Shown here piece after piece: positions 27,758 to 36,230 of a stretch of DNA of 54,018 nt. A model generated the notes under the pieces. That model did not search any database. It was not told the DNA's origin and saw nothing but the letters and a program-made list of their open reading frames with translations. The first letter of the stretch is position 1; each line of letters starts with the position of its first letter. Source of the stretch: Streptomyces torulosus (GTDB taxonomy: Bacteria; Actinomycetota; Actinomycetes; Streptomycetales; Streptomycetaceae); contig NZ_LIRK01000011.1 of NCBI RefSeq assembly GCF_001419765.1, forward strand, positions 1 to 54,018, given 5' to 3'. The position numbers were made by a program, and so were the translations under genes.

Positions 27758-27792
27758 CTACATATGTCGCCAACGCGAGGCAACATATGTAG
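27758..27792 (-). promoter_or_regulatory. padR promoter with two operator palindromes
   Basis: CTACATATGTCG at 27758-27769 and CAACATATGTAG at 27781-27792 are near-copies of the perfect CTACATATGTAG at 26785, with centres 23 bp apart. On the minus strand TTGCCT and TAGAGT, 17 bp apart, form a housekeeping-type promoter, with one operator over the -10 and the other beside the -35. Confidence 0.65.
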
Positions 27793-27798
27793 AGGCCT

Positions 27799-28029
27799 CA
27801 CGCCGCGCTGCGCGAGCTGGTGGCTGGCAAAGAGGGCCGGGCGGAAGTCCTGCCCGGGTTCACCGTCCACGCCATGGACATCGGGAAGTGGCTGGCCAAC
27901 CAGCGCACCCCGGCGGTCTGGCAGGCCCTGACGGACGGGCAGCGCGAACATCGTTCCGCTGGCCCCGCCTCCAGAGTTGGAGACGCGCGAAGCTCACCAC
28001 CGACAAACTCGCCGCGCTGGCCGCCCTAG
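27799..28029 (+). pseudogene. helicase-associated (HA) domain remnant
   Basis: Plus-strand frame reads AALRELVAGKEGRAEVLPGF, TVHAMDIGKWLANQRTPAVW and QALTDGQRE, a typical HA repeat from large Streptomyces helicases. After 27950 the frame breaks; a second piece in another frame reads LTTDKLAALAAL. It starts right after the padR operators and is cut at CTAG by the IS982-bounded unit; the reading may resume beyond it at 30642. Confidence 0.65.
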
Positions 28030-28043
28030 ACGAGTAGTTCCGA
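28026..28043 (+). repeat. left 18-bp inverted repeat
   Basis: CTAGACGAGTAGTTCCGA, exact reverse complement of 30624-30641. It comprises the CTAG target site plus the 14-bp IS end. Confidence 0.85.
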
Positions 28044-28169
28044 ATGGGGGGTTCTCAGAGGTCGTTCTCTTTCCGAATCTCGTGTGCGGATTCCGCTGGT
28101 CAGGCATGGGATCGCAGGTGTTGCGGAAGTCTCGGCTCGTTGCTGGCCGAGATGTTGTGGGGGTGGTGG

Positions 28170-28673
28170 ATGCCGTCGATGCGGGCCGTTCTGGAGACCC
28201 GGCGGAAGGCCGCCGTGGTGAGGGTGAAGGAGCTCGAAGCCGAACTGGAGCGGGTGCGGACGGACTTGGCGGACGCGGAAGAGGTCCTCAGGCGCCGGGT
28301 GATCGGTCTCGAGCAGTATCTGGAGGCACTGGCCGAGGAGGAGACGCCCGCGGAGGTGACCGTGGTGTCGCGCAGGAGGCCGGTCGGGCCGCGACGGGCG
28401 GTGCCGCATCGGGAGAACGCGGCCGGGGCCGAGGACCTGTCGGTGGACTACCAGGCGGTGATGGCCGCGGCGGCGGACGCGGGAGCCGATGGGCTCGGTG
28501 CCCGGCGGGCAGCGGTGGTGCTCGGCTGGGACAGCGCGTCCGCTTCCCGCGTCGAGGGAGCGAGAGCACGCCTGAAGAGGCTGGTGGAGGTGAAGCCGGG
28601 ACGGTTCACGCTGCCGGCGTCGGAGCAGCCCCAGGACGCTGACGCTGTCGGACGGCCAGGCGGCGGTTCATGA
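28170..28673 (+). CDS. coiled-coil plus helix-turn-helix-like protein of unknown function
   Basis: About 167 residues. An N-terminal coiled coil (RRKAAVVRVKELEAELERV, DLADAEEVLRRRVIGLEQYL) is followed by an Ala/Gly-rich region and a winged-helix-like end (GLGARRAAVVLGWDSASASR, VEGARARLKRL, VEVKPGRFTLPA). The last 17 residues run into the adjacent IS5 sequence, so the natural C-terminus may have been replaced. Two ATGs (28170, 28179) are possible. I do not recognise the family; DNA binding is inference from the C-terminal pattern. Confidence 0.5.
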   Translation: MPSMRAVLETRRKAAVVRVKELEAELERVRTDLADAEEVLRRRVIGLEQYLEALAEEETPAEVTVVSRRRPVGPRRAVPHRENAAGAEDLSVDYQAVMAAAADAGADGLGARRAAVVLGWDSASASRVEGARARLKRLVEVKPGRFTLPASEQPQDADAVGRPGGGS

Positions 28674-29421
28674 GTGCGATCATCGACCACCGGATGACGG
28701 CTTCGCTGGTGTCGGTGCGTCGTTCGTAGTCCCGGACCAGGCGTCGGCTGTGCAGGAGCCAGGCGAAGGATCTTTCCACGACCCAGCGGCGGGGCAGGAC
28801 CTGAAAACCCTGGACGTCTTGGTGGCGCAGGACGACGTCGAGGACGAGTCCGAGGTGCTGGGCAGCCCAGTCCTGGAGGTGGCCGCGGTAACCGCCGTCC
28901 GCCCAGATCGTCGAAAGCCGTCGCGAACGGCTCCTCGCCGTGGGCAGCAGGATGCGGGCAGCATCCCGGTCGGTGGTGGACGCCGGCGTGACAGCCACGT
29001 CCAGCAGGAGTCCCAGGGTGTCGGTGAGCAGGTGCCGCTTGCGCCCGTTGATCTTCTTCCCGGCGTCGAATCCCCTTGAGCCGCAGGCCACGGTGGCATC
29101 CGCCTTCACCGACTGGGAATCGATGACCGCCGCACTCGGCTCCGGTGCACGGCCCTCTGCCCGGCGGACCGCCTGGTGCAGGCGTTCATGCAGTTCGCTC
29201 ACCAGCCCCGTATCCCGCCAGCGGGCGAAGAAGGCATACACCCGAGACCAGGGCGGGAAGTCCGCGGGCATCGCCCGCCACTTGATGCCGTTGTCGACGA
29301 CGTAACGCACTGCGTCGATCATCTGCCGGTGGCAGTAGCCCTCAGGACGGCCGCCCCGGCCCGCCAGCCAAACCGGAACCGGCAGCAGATCCCGCACCAG
29401 GAACCACTCGGCATCGCTCAT
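28606..29421 (-). CDS. IS5-family transposase
   Basis: 271-residue apparently intact DDE transposase in one frame: MSDAEWFLVRDLLPVP, MIDAVRYVVDNGIKWRAMP, AAVIDSQSVKADATV (first Asp), TIWADGGYRGHLQDWA (second Asp) and RRWVVERSFAWLLHSRRL (Glu). The end of the gene overlaps the end of the coiled-coil gene on the other strand, marking the insertion boundary at about 28.6 kb. Its own terminal repeats could not be defined with confidence. Confidence 0.82.
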   Translation of the reverse strand: MSDAEWFLVRDLLPVPVWLAGRGGRPEGYCHRQMIDAVRYVVDNGIKWRAMPADFPPWSRVYAFFARWRDTGLVSELHERLHQAVRRAEGRAPEPSAAVIDSQSVKADATVACGSRGFDAGKKINGRKRHLLTDTLGLLLDVAVTPASTTDRDAARILLPTARSRSRRLSTIWADGGYRGHLQDWAAQHLGLVLDVVLRHQDVQGFQVLPRRWVVERSFAWLLHSRRLVRDYERRTDTSEAVIRWSMIALMNRRLAVRQRQRPGAAPTPAA

Positions 29422-29549
29422 GTCCGAGCCGTATCGAGGCCGGCGATCCGGCCGGTCGGCCGCGTTCCCGAACCTGTGGGCGAGACAGTCACACCCACGA
29501 GTGGACGGACTGGACCCGGCAACGCCGACCACGCGGCACTTCGACACCA

Positions 29550-29600
29550 GGGCCTCTTGCTTCTCGCTGGACTCGACAACCGCGAGCTACCAAGAGGCCC
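29550..29600. repeat. 10-bp inverted repeat near the nested IS boundary
   Basis: GGGCCTCTTG (29550-29559) and CAAGAGGCCC (29591-29600), perfect arms separated by 31 bases. It may mark abutting ends of two elements, or a hairpin. The surrounding 29422-29721 contains no gene I can support. Confidence 0.45.
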
Positions 29601-29721
29601 TTCTTCCATGCCCGCCGACCAGCCAACTCACCCGAACCAGCATGCTGTTCGAACCCCACCGACCACGCGAGCGGATAGCGAACAGCCAGTCAGACGGAGG
29701 GAGGGTGTCCAACATCGGGTT

Positions 29722-30617
29722 GTGACGACCGATTTAGACACCCTCTTGACGGCACTGTACGTGCATGTCGATGACCGTTTGAAGACCCCGCGCTGGCGTG
29801 GGCGTCCGCCCCGGCTGACCGACGCCGAGCTGGTGACCTGGCCGTGGCCCAGGCCGTGCCGGGCTGTCACTGCGAGGCCCGCTGGCTGCGCTTCGCCCAC
29901 GCCCACCTGCGCGGCCTGTTCCCGTATCTGCCCCAGCGGCCCGCCTACAACAAGCGCCTGCGGGCCGCTCTGCCGCCGGTCAAACGGGCCATCCGGTCGC
30001 CGGCAGCGGACACCGACCTATGGCTGGACGATGTCTGGATCGTGGACTCCACTCCCGTGGAGTGCGCCCGCTCCCGCGAGACCGTCAAACGCTCCGACCT
30101 GGCCGGCTGGGCCAACTACGGATACTGCCGATCCCACTCCCGCTTCTACTGGGGCCTGAAGCTGCACCTGGTGTGCACCCCGGCCGGCCTGCCCGTCACC
30201 TGGGCACTGGCCGACCCCAAGATCGACGAACGGCAGGTCCTGGCCGCACTGATCGACGACGAACCGCATCTGGCAGCTGCCCGGCCGGGGCTGCTGATCC
30301 TGGCGGACAAGGGCTACATCGCCGCCGAACTCGACCGCTTCCTCGGCGCTCGCGGCGTCAGCCTGCTACGACCGTCCTACCGCAACCGCGGCACCCCACA
30401 GCCTGCGGAATCCCTGCTCAAGACGGGCCGGCAACTGATCGAGTCGGTCAACGACACCCTCAAAGGCCAGCTCGACCTGGAACAACACGGCGGCCGCACC
30501 ATCGAGGGCGTCGGTGTCCGGGTGGCCCAGCGGATCCTGGCGATGACCTGCGCGATCTGGCACAACCGCGCCATCGGAGCACCTATCACCCGCTCACTGA
30601 TCGCCTACGACCACTGA
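29722..30617 (+). pseudogene. IS982-type transposase with a 1-base deletion
   Basis: GTG 29722 begins TTDLDTLLTALYVHVDDRLK and PPRLTDAELV, the usual IS982 opening. At about 29836 one base is missing (GTGACCTGG where the frame needs one more base before CTGGCC), and the rest reads LAVAQAVPGCHCEARWLRF, LWLDDVWIVDSTPVECARS, GLKLHLVCTPAGLPV, ILADKGYIAAELDRFL and LIESVNDTLKGQLDLEQH in the second frame to 30617. All catalytic segments are present, so only the indel blocks it. Confidence 0.78.
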
Positions 30618-30623
30618 GCCGCA

Positions 30624-30641
30624 TCGGAACTACTCGTCTAG
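30624..30641 (-). repeat. right 18-bp inverted repeat
   Basis: TCGGAACTACTCGTCTAG, the exact reverse complement of 28026-28043, 6 bp after the IS982 transposase stop. Confidence 0.85.
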
Positions 30642-30701
30642 CCCTCGCCCACGGGACGATTAGGGTGATATCGGCCCGCTCGCTCCAAACGCCAGTGTCC
30701 T

Positions 30702-30840
30702 TCATGCGGGCTGTCGTCTTCCGGCAATGAAGTCTGCGAGGTGAACGTAGCCGATGCGCTGGTAGAGGGTGTTGCTGGTGGGGTTGGCCAGGGCCGTGAA
30801 CAGAACGACGTCTGTCGCGCCTGCCGCCGTTCGGTGGATA
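30702..30840 (-). pseudogene. GNAT acetyltransferase, C-terminal remnant
   Basis: Minus-strand frame reads GATDVVLFTALANPTSNTLY, QRIGYVHLADFIAG before a stop. LFT-LANPTSN-LYQRIGY is the conserved end of a GNAT-fold acetyltransferase. Only about 45 codons remain and the acetyl-CoA binding core is absent. Confidence 0.55.
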
Positions 30841-30969
30841 GTCGCCGTCTGCCTGATCACCTACCGCCACGTCCAGAGGCTTTGTCAAGGCCGATAAAAG
30901 GCCCCCTGGGGTCGCAGGCCACCCACGGGTAACGTGTTGCCTGAGTCGATGAGCGGGCAGGACGGGAAC

Positions 30970-33900
30970 ATGGGGCGTCGCGAAGGGTCGCTGGATCCTG
31001 CTGAGGGGCCGGTAGCGCGGTTCGCGTACGAGTTACGGAAACTCCGTCGGGAGGCTGGCGGTATCACCTATCGAGCGATGGCTGGCAAGGCGCACTACTC
31101 AGCCGCGACACTGGCACAGGCCGCAGCTGGGGACCGGTTACCATCACTCGCGGTAGCCTTGGCGTACGTCGGCGCGTGTGGCGGAGACCGCGAGGAGTGG
31201 GAACGGCGCTGGCACGCGGCCGGGGAAGAAGCTTCCGAACTGACCCGCGGCGCCGACGCCGACGGTGAGCCGCCCTATCGGGGCCTGGCCCGCTTCGGCG
31301 TCGGTGACCACGAGCGCTTCTTCGGCCGGGACCGCCTTGTGGATCAGCTCGTGGAGCTGGTCGGCCGCAGACACCTCGTGGTCGTCACCGGACCTTCCGG
31401 CAGCGGCAAGTCCTCGCTGCTTCGCGCCGGGTTGATCGCCCGGTTGCAGAACAGCACGTCCCGGCGGGAACGCCCCACTTCCATCCGTGTCCTGACGCCC
31501 GGACCGTATCCAGCGCGTACTCATGCGGCAATCCTCGATCCCGAGTCGGCGCCCGCCGGCACGGTGATCGTGGTTGATCAGTTGGAGGAGGTCTTCACCC
31601 TTTGCACGGACAGAACTGAACGCGAACGCTTCCTCAACCTCCTGTGTGCAGTCCGGCCCAGTCACGGTATTCGCGTCGTCGTGGCCGTCCGCGCCGACTT
31701 CTACGGCCATGTAGCCCAGCACCGTCACCTCGCCGAAGCGGCCCAAGGCGCCACGTTGCTGGTGCCCCCCATGAGCCCCGAGGAGTTGCGAGAGACGATC
31801 GTCAAGCCGGCCGCGCTGGGCGGGCTCGTCGTGGAGCGTGGCCTGACCGCCCGTATCATTGCCGAAGTTGCCGACGAACCCGGCGGACTGCCGCTGATGT
31901 CCCACGCCCTGCTGGAGACTTGGCGGCGACGCAAGGGCCGAGTCCTGACCGAGGCTGCCTACGAGGCTGTCGGTGGTATTTCAGGGGCCATCGCCCGCAC
32001 TGCGGACGACGTCTACACACGGCTGACGACCGAGCAGGCACAGGCTGCTCGCCGAATTCTGCTGCGCCTGATCTCTCCCGGGCAAGGAAACCAAGACACC
32101 CGTCGGCCTGCCGACCGCAGTGAAGTCACTGTGCTCGGTCCCGGTACCCCGTCCGACGCCGACCTCGTTCTCGAGCGCCTCGCCCAGGCCCGTCTGATCA
32201 CGCTCGACCGGGACACCGTCCATCTCTCTCATGAGGCTGTCCTGGCCGCCTGGCCACGGTTGCGCGCATGGATCGATGAGGACCGCGACCGCCTGCGCAC
32301 CCAGCGCCACCTCACCGAGGCAGCAGCTACCTGGCACGCGCTGCGACAGGATTCCGGCTCCCTCTACCGAGGACTGCGGCTGTCCGTCGCCGAAGAGCAC
32401 TGGGCTGGCCCAGACCGGCGTGGGGGTCTCACTCCGTCGGAGCGGCAGTTCCTCACCGCCAGCCTCACTGCGCGGGAGCGCAGCCGTCGCAGGCGACTGG
32501 CCCGCATCGCCGCTGTATCGATCCTCCTTGTGCTGAGCCTCATCGCCGCTCTCGTCGCCTGGCAACAGAATCAAGCTGGCGAACGCCGCCGCACGGAGGT
32601 CGATGCCCGCCGCGTCGCCAGCGTCTCCGGCAGCCTGCGCCTGTCCGATCCGCCGACCGCCATGCGTCTGAGCCTTGCCGCCTGGGAGACCGCAGATCTC
32701 CCCGAGACCCGTTCCGCTTTGCTGGCTGGCGCCGTCCAGAGGGAACAGGACATCTTCACCGACCCTGACGGGCGCACCGAGACCATGCGTCGGCTGAGCG
32801 CTGACGGAAACTCGCTGCTCAGCATCAGCGCCGACCGCACGACCCGTTGGGACATCTCCGCCCACCGGAGCACCGATGTATGGCCGGGCCTGGGCCATGC
32901 CTGGGAGAACGTGGGCTTCCCACGGGCGGCCACCCGATGGGTCCCGGTCTTTGAGGACACAAAGGTCGCATCGCTCGACCTGGCCACGGGACGCCGGACC
33001 GTGTTGACGGACGCCGACGGGGGCACCGAGATGGGCCCGAGCGGTCGCACCCTGATCGTCTATGACCGACGGGGCGCGCACCGTCGTCTCCAGGTCTGGG
33101 AGCCCCAAGCGCGCCGTAAGATTCTGCAGATCGAGCTGCAGGACCCGGCGCGCACCGTCGATCCGAGCAGCCTGGCCTGGCCTCACCTCATGGCCGTGCT
33201 CAGAGCGTTACAGCAAGATCGCCGTGTGCTCGTCTCGGAAGACGCGTCCTTCCCCGACGCGACGCTCAGCCCGGACGACCGTTACCTCGCTCTGTGTGTA
33301 CCCGGAGAGCAGGTACAGCTGTGGGACGTCTCCAGGGCACGCCGAATGGCCGCGCCCTGGCTGCCGCGTGTCTCCGCACGGCAATGCGCCCAAGAGCAGG
33401 TCAAATTCAGCAGCGACGCCAGTCTGCTCTCTATCGTCGATGTCACAGGCATCCGTACTTGGAGGACCATCACCGGGGACGAGGTTGGGTCTGTCGAGCA
33501 CTCCGGACTGAAGATCACGGAACTGAGCGACGACGGTGCCTTCGTAGCGGCCTCGGACGGCACTGAGATCTTCGTGTGGAGGTTGGCGGCGCCGCTCTTT
33601 CCTGTGTTCCGGCACCGGGTGTCGGGCGAGACCATCAAGGACCTGAGGATCGACACCCGCACGGGAATCCTCCGCTACCTCGGCGGTCCGGGCGACTCCT
33701 GGGGGCCCACGGTGCACACCCTCACTCTTGGCAGGTCCGTTACGAACCAGTGGGTTGCAACGCCTTCCTTGAAGAGCATCTTCAGCCCGGACGGCGCGAC
33801 ACTGGCCACGGCGATGTGGGACAGCGGCGGCAAGCGCATCCGCTTCCGCCTCTTCGACGGACGTTCGGGCATGGCCCTGCCCGAACCTCCTGCTGTGAAG

Positions 33901-34785
33901 TGCCCAATGCCGGCCGGGGACCCTCTGTCGACCTGTACGGTGCTCATGGACTTCGATTCCACCGGGACCGTGCTGGCTTACGGTGTGGGGCCTACCTCAC
34001 CCACCACCGCGCCTCCACGTATCGCCCTTTACGACGTGCCCCGGCGCCGTACCGAGACAGAACTGAACGTCGTCGGGGCCGGCCCCGACGCGCCAGCGTA
34101 CCTGGCCTTCGGACCTGGAGATCGTTCCCTGATCCTGGCCGGCATACCCGGTGTCGGCACATACAGCCGGATTTGGGATCTGCGGCGCCGTACCACCACG
34201 CACACGGTCCCCGGCGCCGGAGGCGACACAACGCTGCACCCCGACGGCGACCTGGCTCTCACCACTCAGGGCGACGCCTACCGCCTTCCCTCGGGCACCC
34301 GGCTGCCGGCCAGGCGAACATCCGGCACGACGAGCACGCTGGCCTTCAGCCCGAATGGTGAGTACCTGGCCGCCGGTGACAAATCCGGCCGCGTGGTTCT
34401 CTGGGAGGGGCACCTCACCCAACGCCTCGGTGTCCTCGCCCCTGACACCACGAACGGCCAGTACGTATCCGCCCTCGCCTATTCCCCCGACAGCCGGGTC
34501 CTCGCCGTCGCCGGCGACGAAGGGGCCCTGCAGCTGTGGGACACCGCCTCACGTCAGAGGATCGGGTCCCCCCTTCCCACCCCGGGCGACACCGTCCACG
34601 CCCTTGCCTTCAGTCCCGATGGCCGCAGGCTGTACGCGGCAGGCGACCACACACCGCTGCAGACCTACGACATCTCCCCGACCGGTGCCGCGCGAACCAT
34701 CTGCCGGCGAGCCACCGACGGCCTCTCACCCGACGAATGGAAGCGGCAACTCCCCGGCGTTCCTTACCGACGGACATGTCCCTGA
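30970..34785 (+). CDS. HTH-nSTAND ATPase-transmembrane-WD40 protein 1
   Basis: 1271 residues. XRE-like DNA-binding or adaptor domain at about 15-65 (FAYELRKLRREAGGITYRAM), then Walker A GPSGSGKSS at 141-149 and Walker B VIVVDQLEEVF near 199-209, as in nSTAND1 NTPases. The winged-helix/arm region continues to about 500. One membrane helix lies at about 512-532 (AAVSILLVLSLIAALVAW). The C-terminal 700 residues are degenerate WD40 blades, clearest near the end (LAFSPNGEYLAAGDKSGRVV, LAYSPDSRVLAVAGDEGALQ). ATG 30970 is chosen because the paralogue at 49.5-53.2 kb starts with the same MGRRE. Predicted signal-responsive ATPase tied to the membrane, possibly in defence or signalling. Confidence 0.85.
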   Translation: MGRREGSLDPAEGPVARFAYELRKLRREAGGITYRAMAGKAHYSAATLAQAAAGDRLPSLAVALAYVGACGGDREEWERRWHAAGEEASELTRGADADGEPPYRGLARFGVGDHERFFGRDRLVDQLVELVGRRHLVVVTGPSGSGKSSLLRAGLIARLQNSTSRRERPTSIRVLTPGPYPARTHAAILDPESAPAGTVIVVDQLEEVFTLCTDRTERERFLNLLCAVRPSHGIRVVVAVRADFYGHVAQHRHLAEAAQGATLLVPPMSPEELRETIVKPAALGGLVVERGLTARIIAEVADEPGGLPLMSHALLETWRRRKGRVLTEAAYEAVGGISGAIARTADDVYTRLTTEQAQAARRILLRLISPGQGNQDTRRPADRSEVTVLGPGTPSDADLVLERLAQARLITLDRDTVHLSHEAVLAAWPRLRAWIDEDRDRLRTQRHLTEAAATWHALRQDSGSLYRGLRLSVAEEHWAGPDRRGGLTPSERQFLTASLTARERSRRRRLARIAAVSILLVLSLIAALVAWQQNQAGERRRTEVDARRVASVSGSLRLSDPPTAMRLSLAAWETADLPETRSALLAGAVQREQDIFTDPDGRTETMRRLSADGNSLLSISADRTTRWDISAHRSTDVWPGLGHAWENVGFPRAATRWVPVFEDTKVASLDLATGRRTVLTDADGGTEMGPSGRTLIVYDRRGAHRRLQVWEPQARRKILQIELQDPARTVDPSSLAWPHLMAVLRALQQDRRVLVSEDASFPDATLSPDDRYLALCVPGEQVQLWDVSRARRMAAPWLPRVSARQCAQEQVKFSSDASLLSIVDVTGIRTWRTITGDEVGSVEHSGLKITELSDDGAFVAASDGTEIFVWRLAAPLFPVFRHRVSGETIKDLRIDTRTGILRYLGGPGDSWGPTVHTLTLGRSVTNQWVATPSLKSIFSPDGATLATAMWDSGGKRIRFRLFDGRSGMALPEPPAVKCPMPAGDPLSTCTVLMDFDSTGTVLAYGVGPTSPTTAPPRIALYDVPRRRTETELNVVGAGPDAPAYLAFGPGDRSLILAGIPGVGTYSRIWDLRRRTTTHTVPGAGGDTTLHPDGDLALTTQGDAYRLPSGTRLPARRTSGTTSTLAFSPNGEYLAAGDKSGRVVLWEGHLTQRLGVLAPDTTNGQYVSALAYSPDSRVLAVAGDEGALQLWDTASRQRIGSPLPTPGDTVHALAFSPDGRRLYAAGDHTPLQTYDISPTGAARTICRRATDGLSPDEWKRQLPGVPYRRTCP

Positions 34786-35551
34786 GCTCACCGGCTCGAA
34801 CGACCGGGTGCGTACAGCAAGGGGTGTTGCGAACAGGATGACGGCGAAGACGTCTCCTGGCTGGTGCACGGTGATCAGCGCTGATCCCCTCGCTGTGCTC
34901 CAGAGAACGGACGCGGGCACCGCATCCACAACACTGCTGCCGCGTCGCCCCAGTTGTTCAATTGTCCAGGCCGCTCTGCGGGCTCTTTTGGACAATCCGA
35001 GCGGCTCGAAGTCTGGTCCGTGACAACAACGCAGCAGGGCCTCGCACCGCAAGCAACCGGCAGCTGCGACGGACCACGGACACGTGAGGAACGCCGTGCC
35101 GACACCCGAACTCACGCCCCACGACATCCATCGAACCAGACGTCCCAAGAAACCACGGCTGCTGCACCCCCCTGCGCCTGCCTTCGTCACAGCCACCCTC
35201 GCTGCGACGTTCTCCCCCGCAGCGAACCGGCATCAGGCCCCGCGCCCCGCACCCGGACCGGTCCTGGAGAGGGATCCGCAGCCTTCTGCCAAGGGGGCTG
35301 GCTCTGTCCGTACCCCGGCTGCGAGGACAGCAGCTCCATGTAGTCGGCCTACGCCTGCGGCGTGATCTAGGACGTGGGCAGGGAGTGGGACGGCGACAAG
35401 ACCCGCTCCCCCAACAACCAGACCGCAGGGTTACCGCAGCCTTCGGTAACCGGGGCGGCGCCAGCTGGCAGACCATCGGCCACGCCCGCGCCAAGGAAGC
35501 CAAACGGGATGCGCCGCGAACCCTCCGGCCACACTTTCAGGGGGAACTTCC
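34786..35551. other. 770 bp intergenic, no supported gene
   Basis: Contains an 8-bp inverted repeat ATTGTCCA/TGGACAAT (34961-34996) about 180 bp after the nSTAND stop, and a Cys-containing decayed frame around 35255-35340 (SAAFCQGGWLCPYPGCEDSS) that recalls small secreted I36-like peptides but is interrupted by stops. Confidence 0.45.
35429..35451. promoter_or_regulatory. inverted repeat upstream of the LuxR-type gene
   Basis: GGTTACCG / CGGTAACC, 8-bp perfect arms, 7-base loop, about 100 bp before the luxR start. Candidate operator or leader hairpin; no promoter elements were clear around it. Confidence 0.35.
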
Positions 35552-36223
35552 ATGTACTACTACTGTCGCCTGACGTCGCGACTCCGGGTCGCGTCCACGA
35601 AGCATCCGGTGTCGGGGTTCCTGGTCGTACGGACTGAATTCGCGGCCGGGTTCATATCGCAGCAGATCGCGTCACTGCTGGGTGCCACGAGCTCGCTGGT
35701 GGTGCAGCACAGCACGACCCACTCACTGGACGACAGCCACTCGCAACTGTACGCCCCCGTCGTCGTGGTGACGGACAGTACGACAACCGCCCGACGGTTT
35801 ACCTCCATGGCAGTACTGGTCGCAGCCGAGGCTGTGACGACTGCAGAACTCAGTGCCCTTGGCCAAGCCGATGTCGGTGGCATCGTCCTACGTCCCGCTC
35901 TCGATGGGGAACTGGTCACCGCGATCGTCAGCGTCGGCGCCGGGAGGCGCTGGGTCAGCCCGGCCGTGGGAGCCCAGCTGCTGCGCCGACTGCCGCCGTC
36001 CTTGCGTGAACTGCCCGCCTCGCTCACAGCACGCGAGCGCCAGGTCCTGGACCACATCGCCAATGGTCGGTCCAACTCGGAGATCGCCGAGAACCTGACC
36101 ATCACTGTACGCACGGTCAAGCACCATGTGACGAACCTGCTGATGAAGCTCGGCGCCCGAGATCGCGCGCATGCTGTGGCCATGGCACAGCGCTCCGGTG
36201 ACTGGCAGCCGGACGACGGCTGA
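35552..36223 (+). CDS. LuxR-type transcriptional regulator with atypical receiver-like N-terminus
   Basis: 223 residues. The C-terminal helix-turn-helix is canonical: LTARERQVLDHIANGRSNSE, IAENLTITVRTVKHHVTNLL, MKLGARDRAHAV. The N-terminal 130 residues follow a NarL receiver outline (VSAGRRWVSPAVGAQLL-like linker) but the usual phosphorylation and lysine positions are not convincing (VVVVTDSTTT, GIVLRPALDGELV), so it is probably an orphan, non-phosphorylated type. AGGGGGA precedes the ATG. It ends 8 bp from the convergent permease of the I36/ABC locus, which it may control. Confidence 0.8.
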   Translation: MYYYCRLTSRLRVASTKHPVSGFLVVRTEFAAGFISQQIASLLGATSSLVVQHSTTHSLDDSHSQLYAPVVVVTDSTTTARRFTSMAVLVAAEAVTTAELSALGQADVGGIVLRPALDGELVTAIVSVGAGRRWVSPAVGAQLLRRLPPSLRELPASLTARERQVLDHIANGRSNSEIAENLTITVRTVKHHVTNLLMKLGARDRAHAVAMAQRSGDWQPDDG

Positions 36224-36230
36224 GGCGCGG

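Larger units (their letters stand above)
28030..30637. mobile_element. 2.6 kb unit bounded by IS982-type ends, with nested IS5
   Basis: Perfect inverted ends ACGAGTAGTTCCGA at both extremities, each flanked by CTAG, consistent with a 4-bp target duplication. The right end follows an IS982-type transposase as expected, but the left end is 1.7 kb from that gene. The intervening DNA holds a small coiled-coil gene and a complete IS5-type transposase on the minus strand. The simplest reading is an IS982 element invaded near its left end. Confidence 0.65.

Noticed and set aside
35255..35340. Cys-containing peptide frame (SAAFCQGGWLCPYPGCEDSS)
   Set aside because: Stops follow at once and no start or signal peptide is present; at best a decayed I36-like gene.
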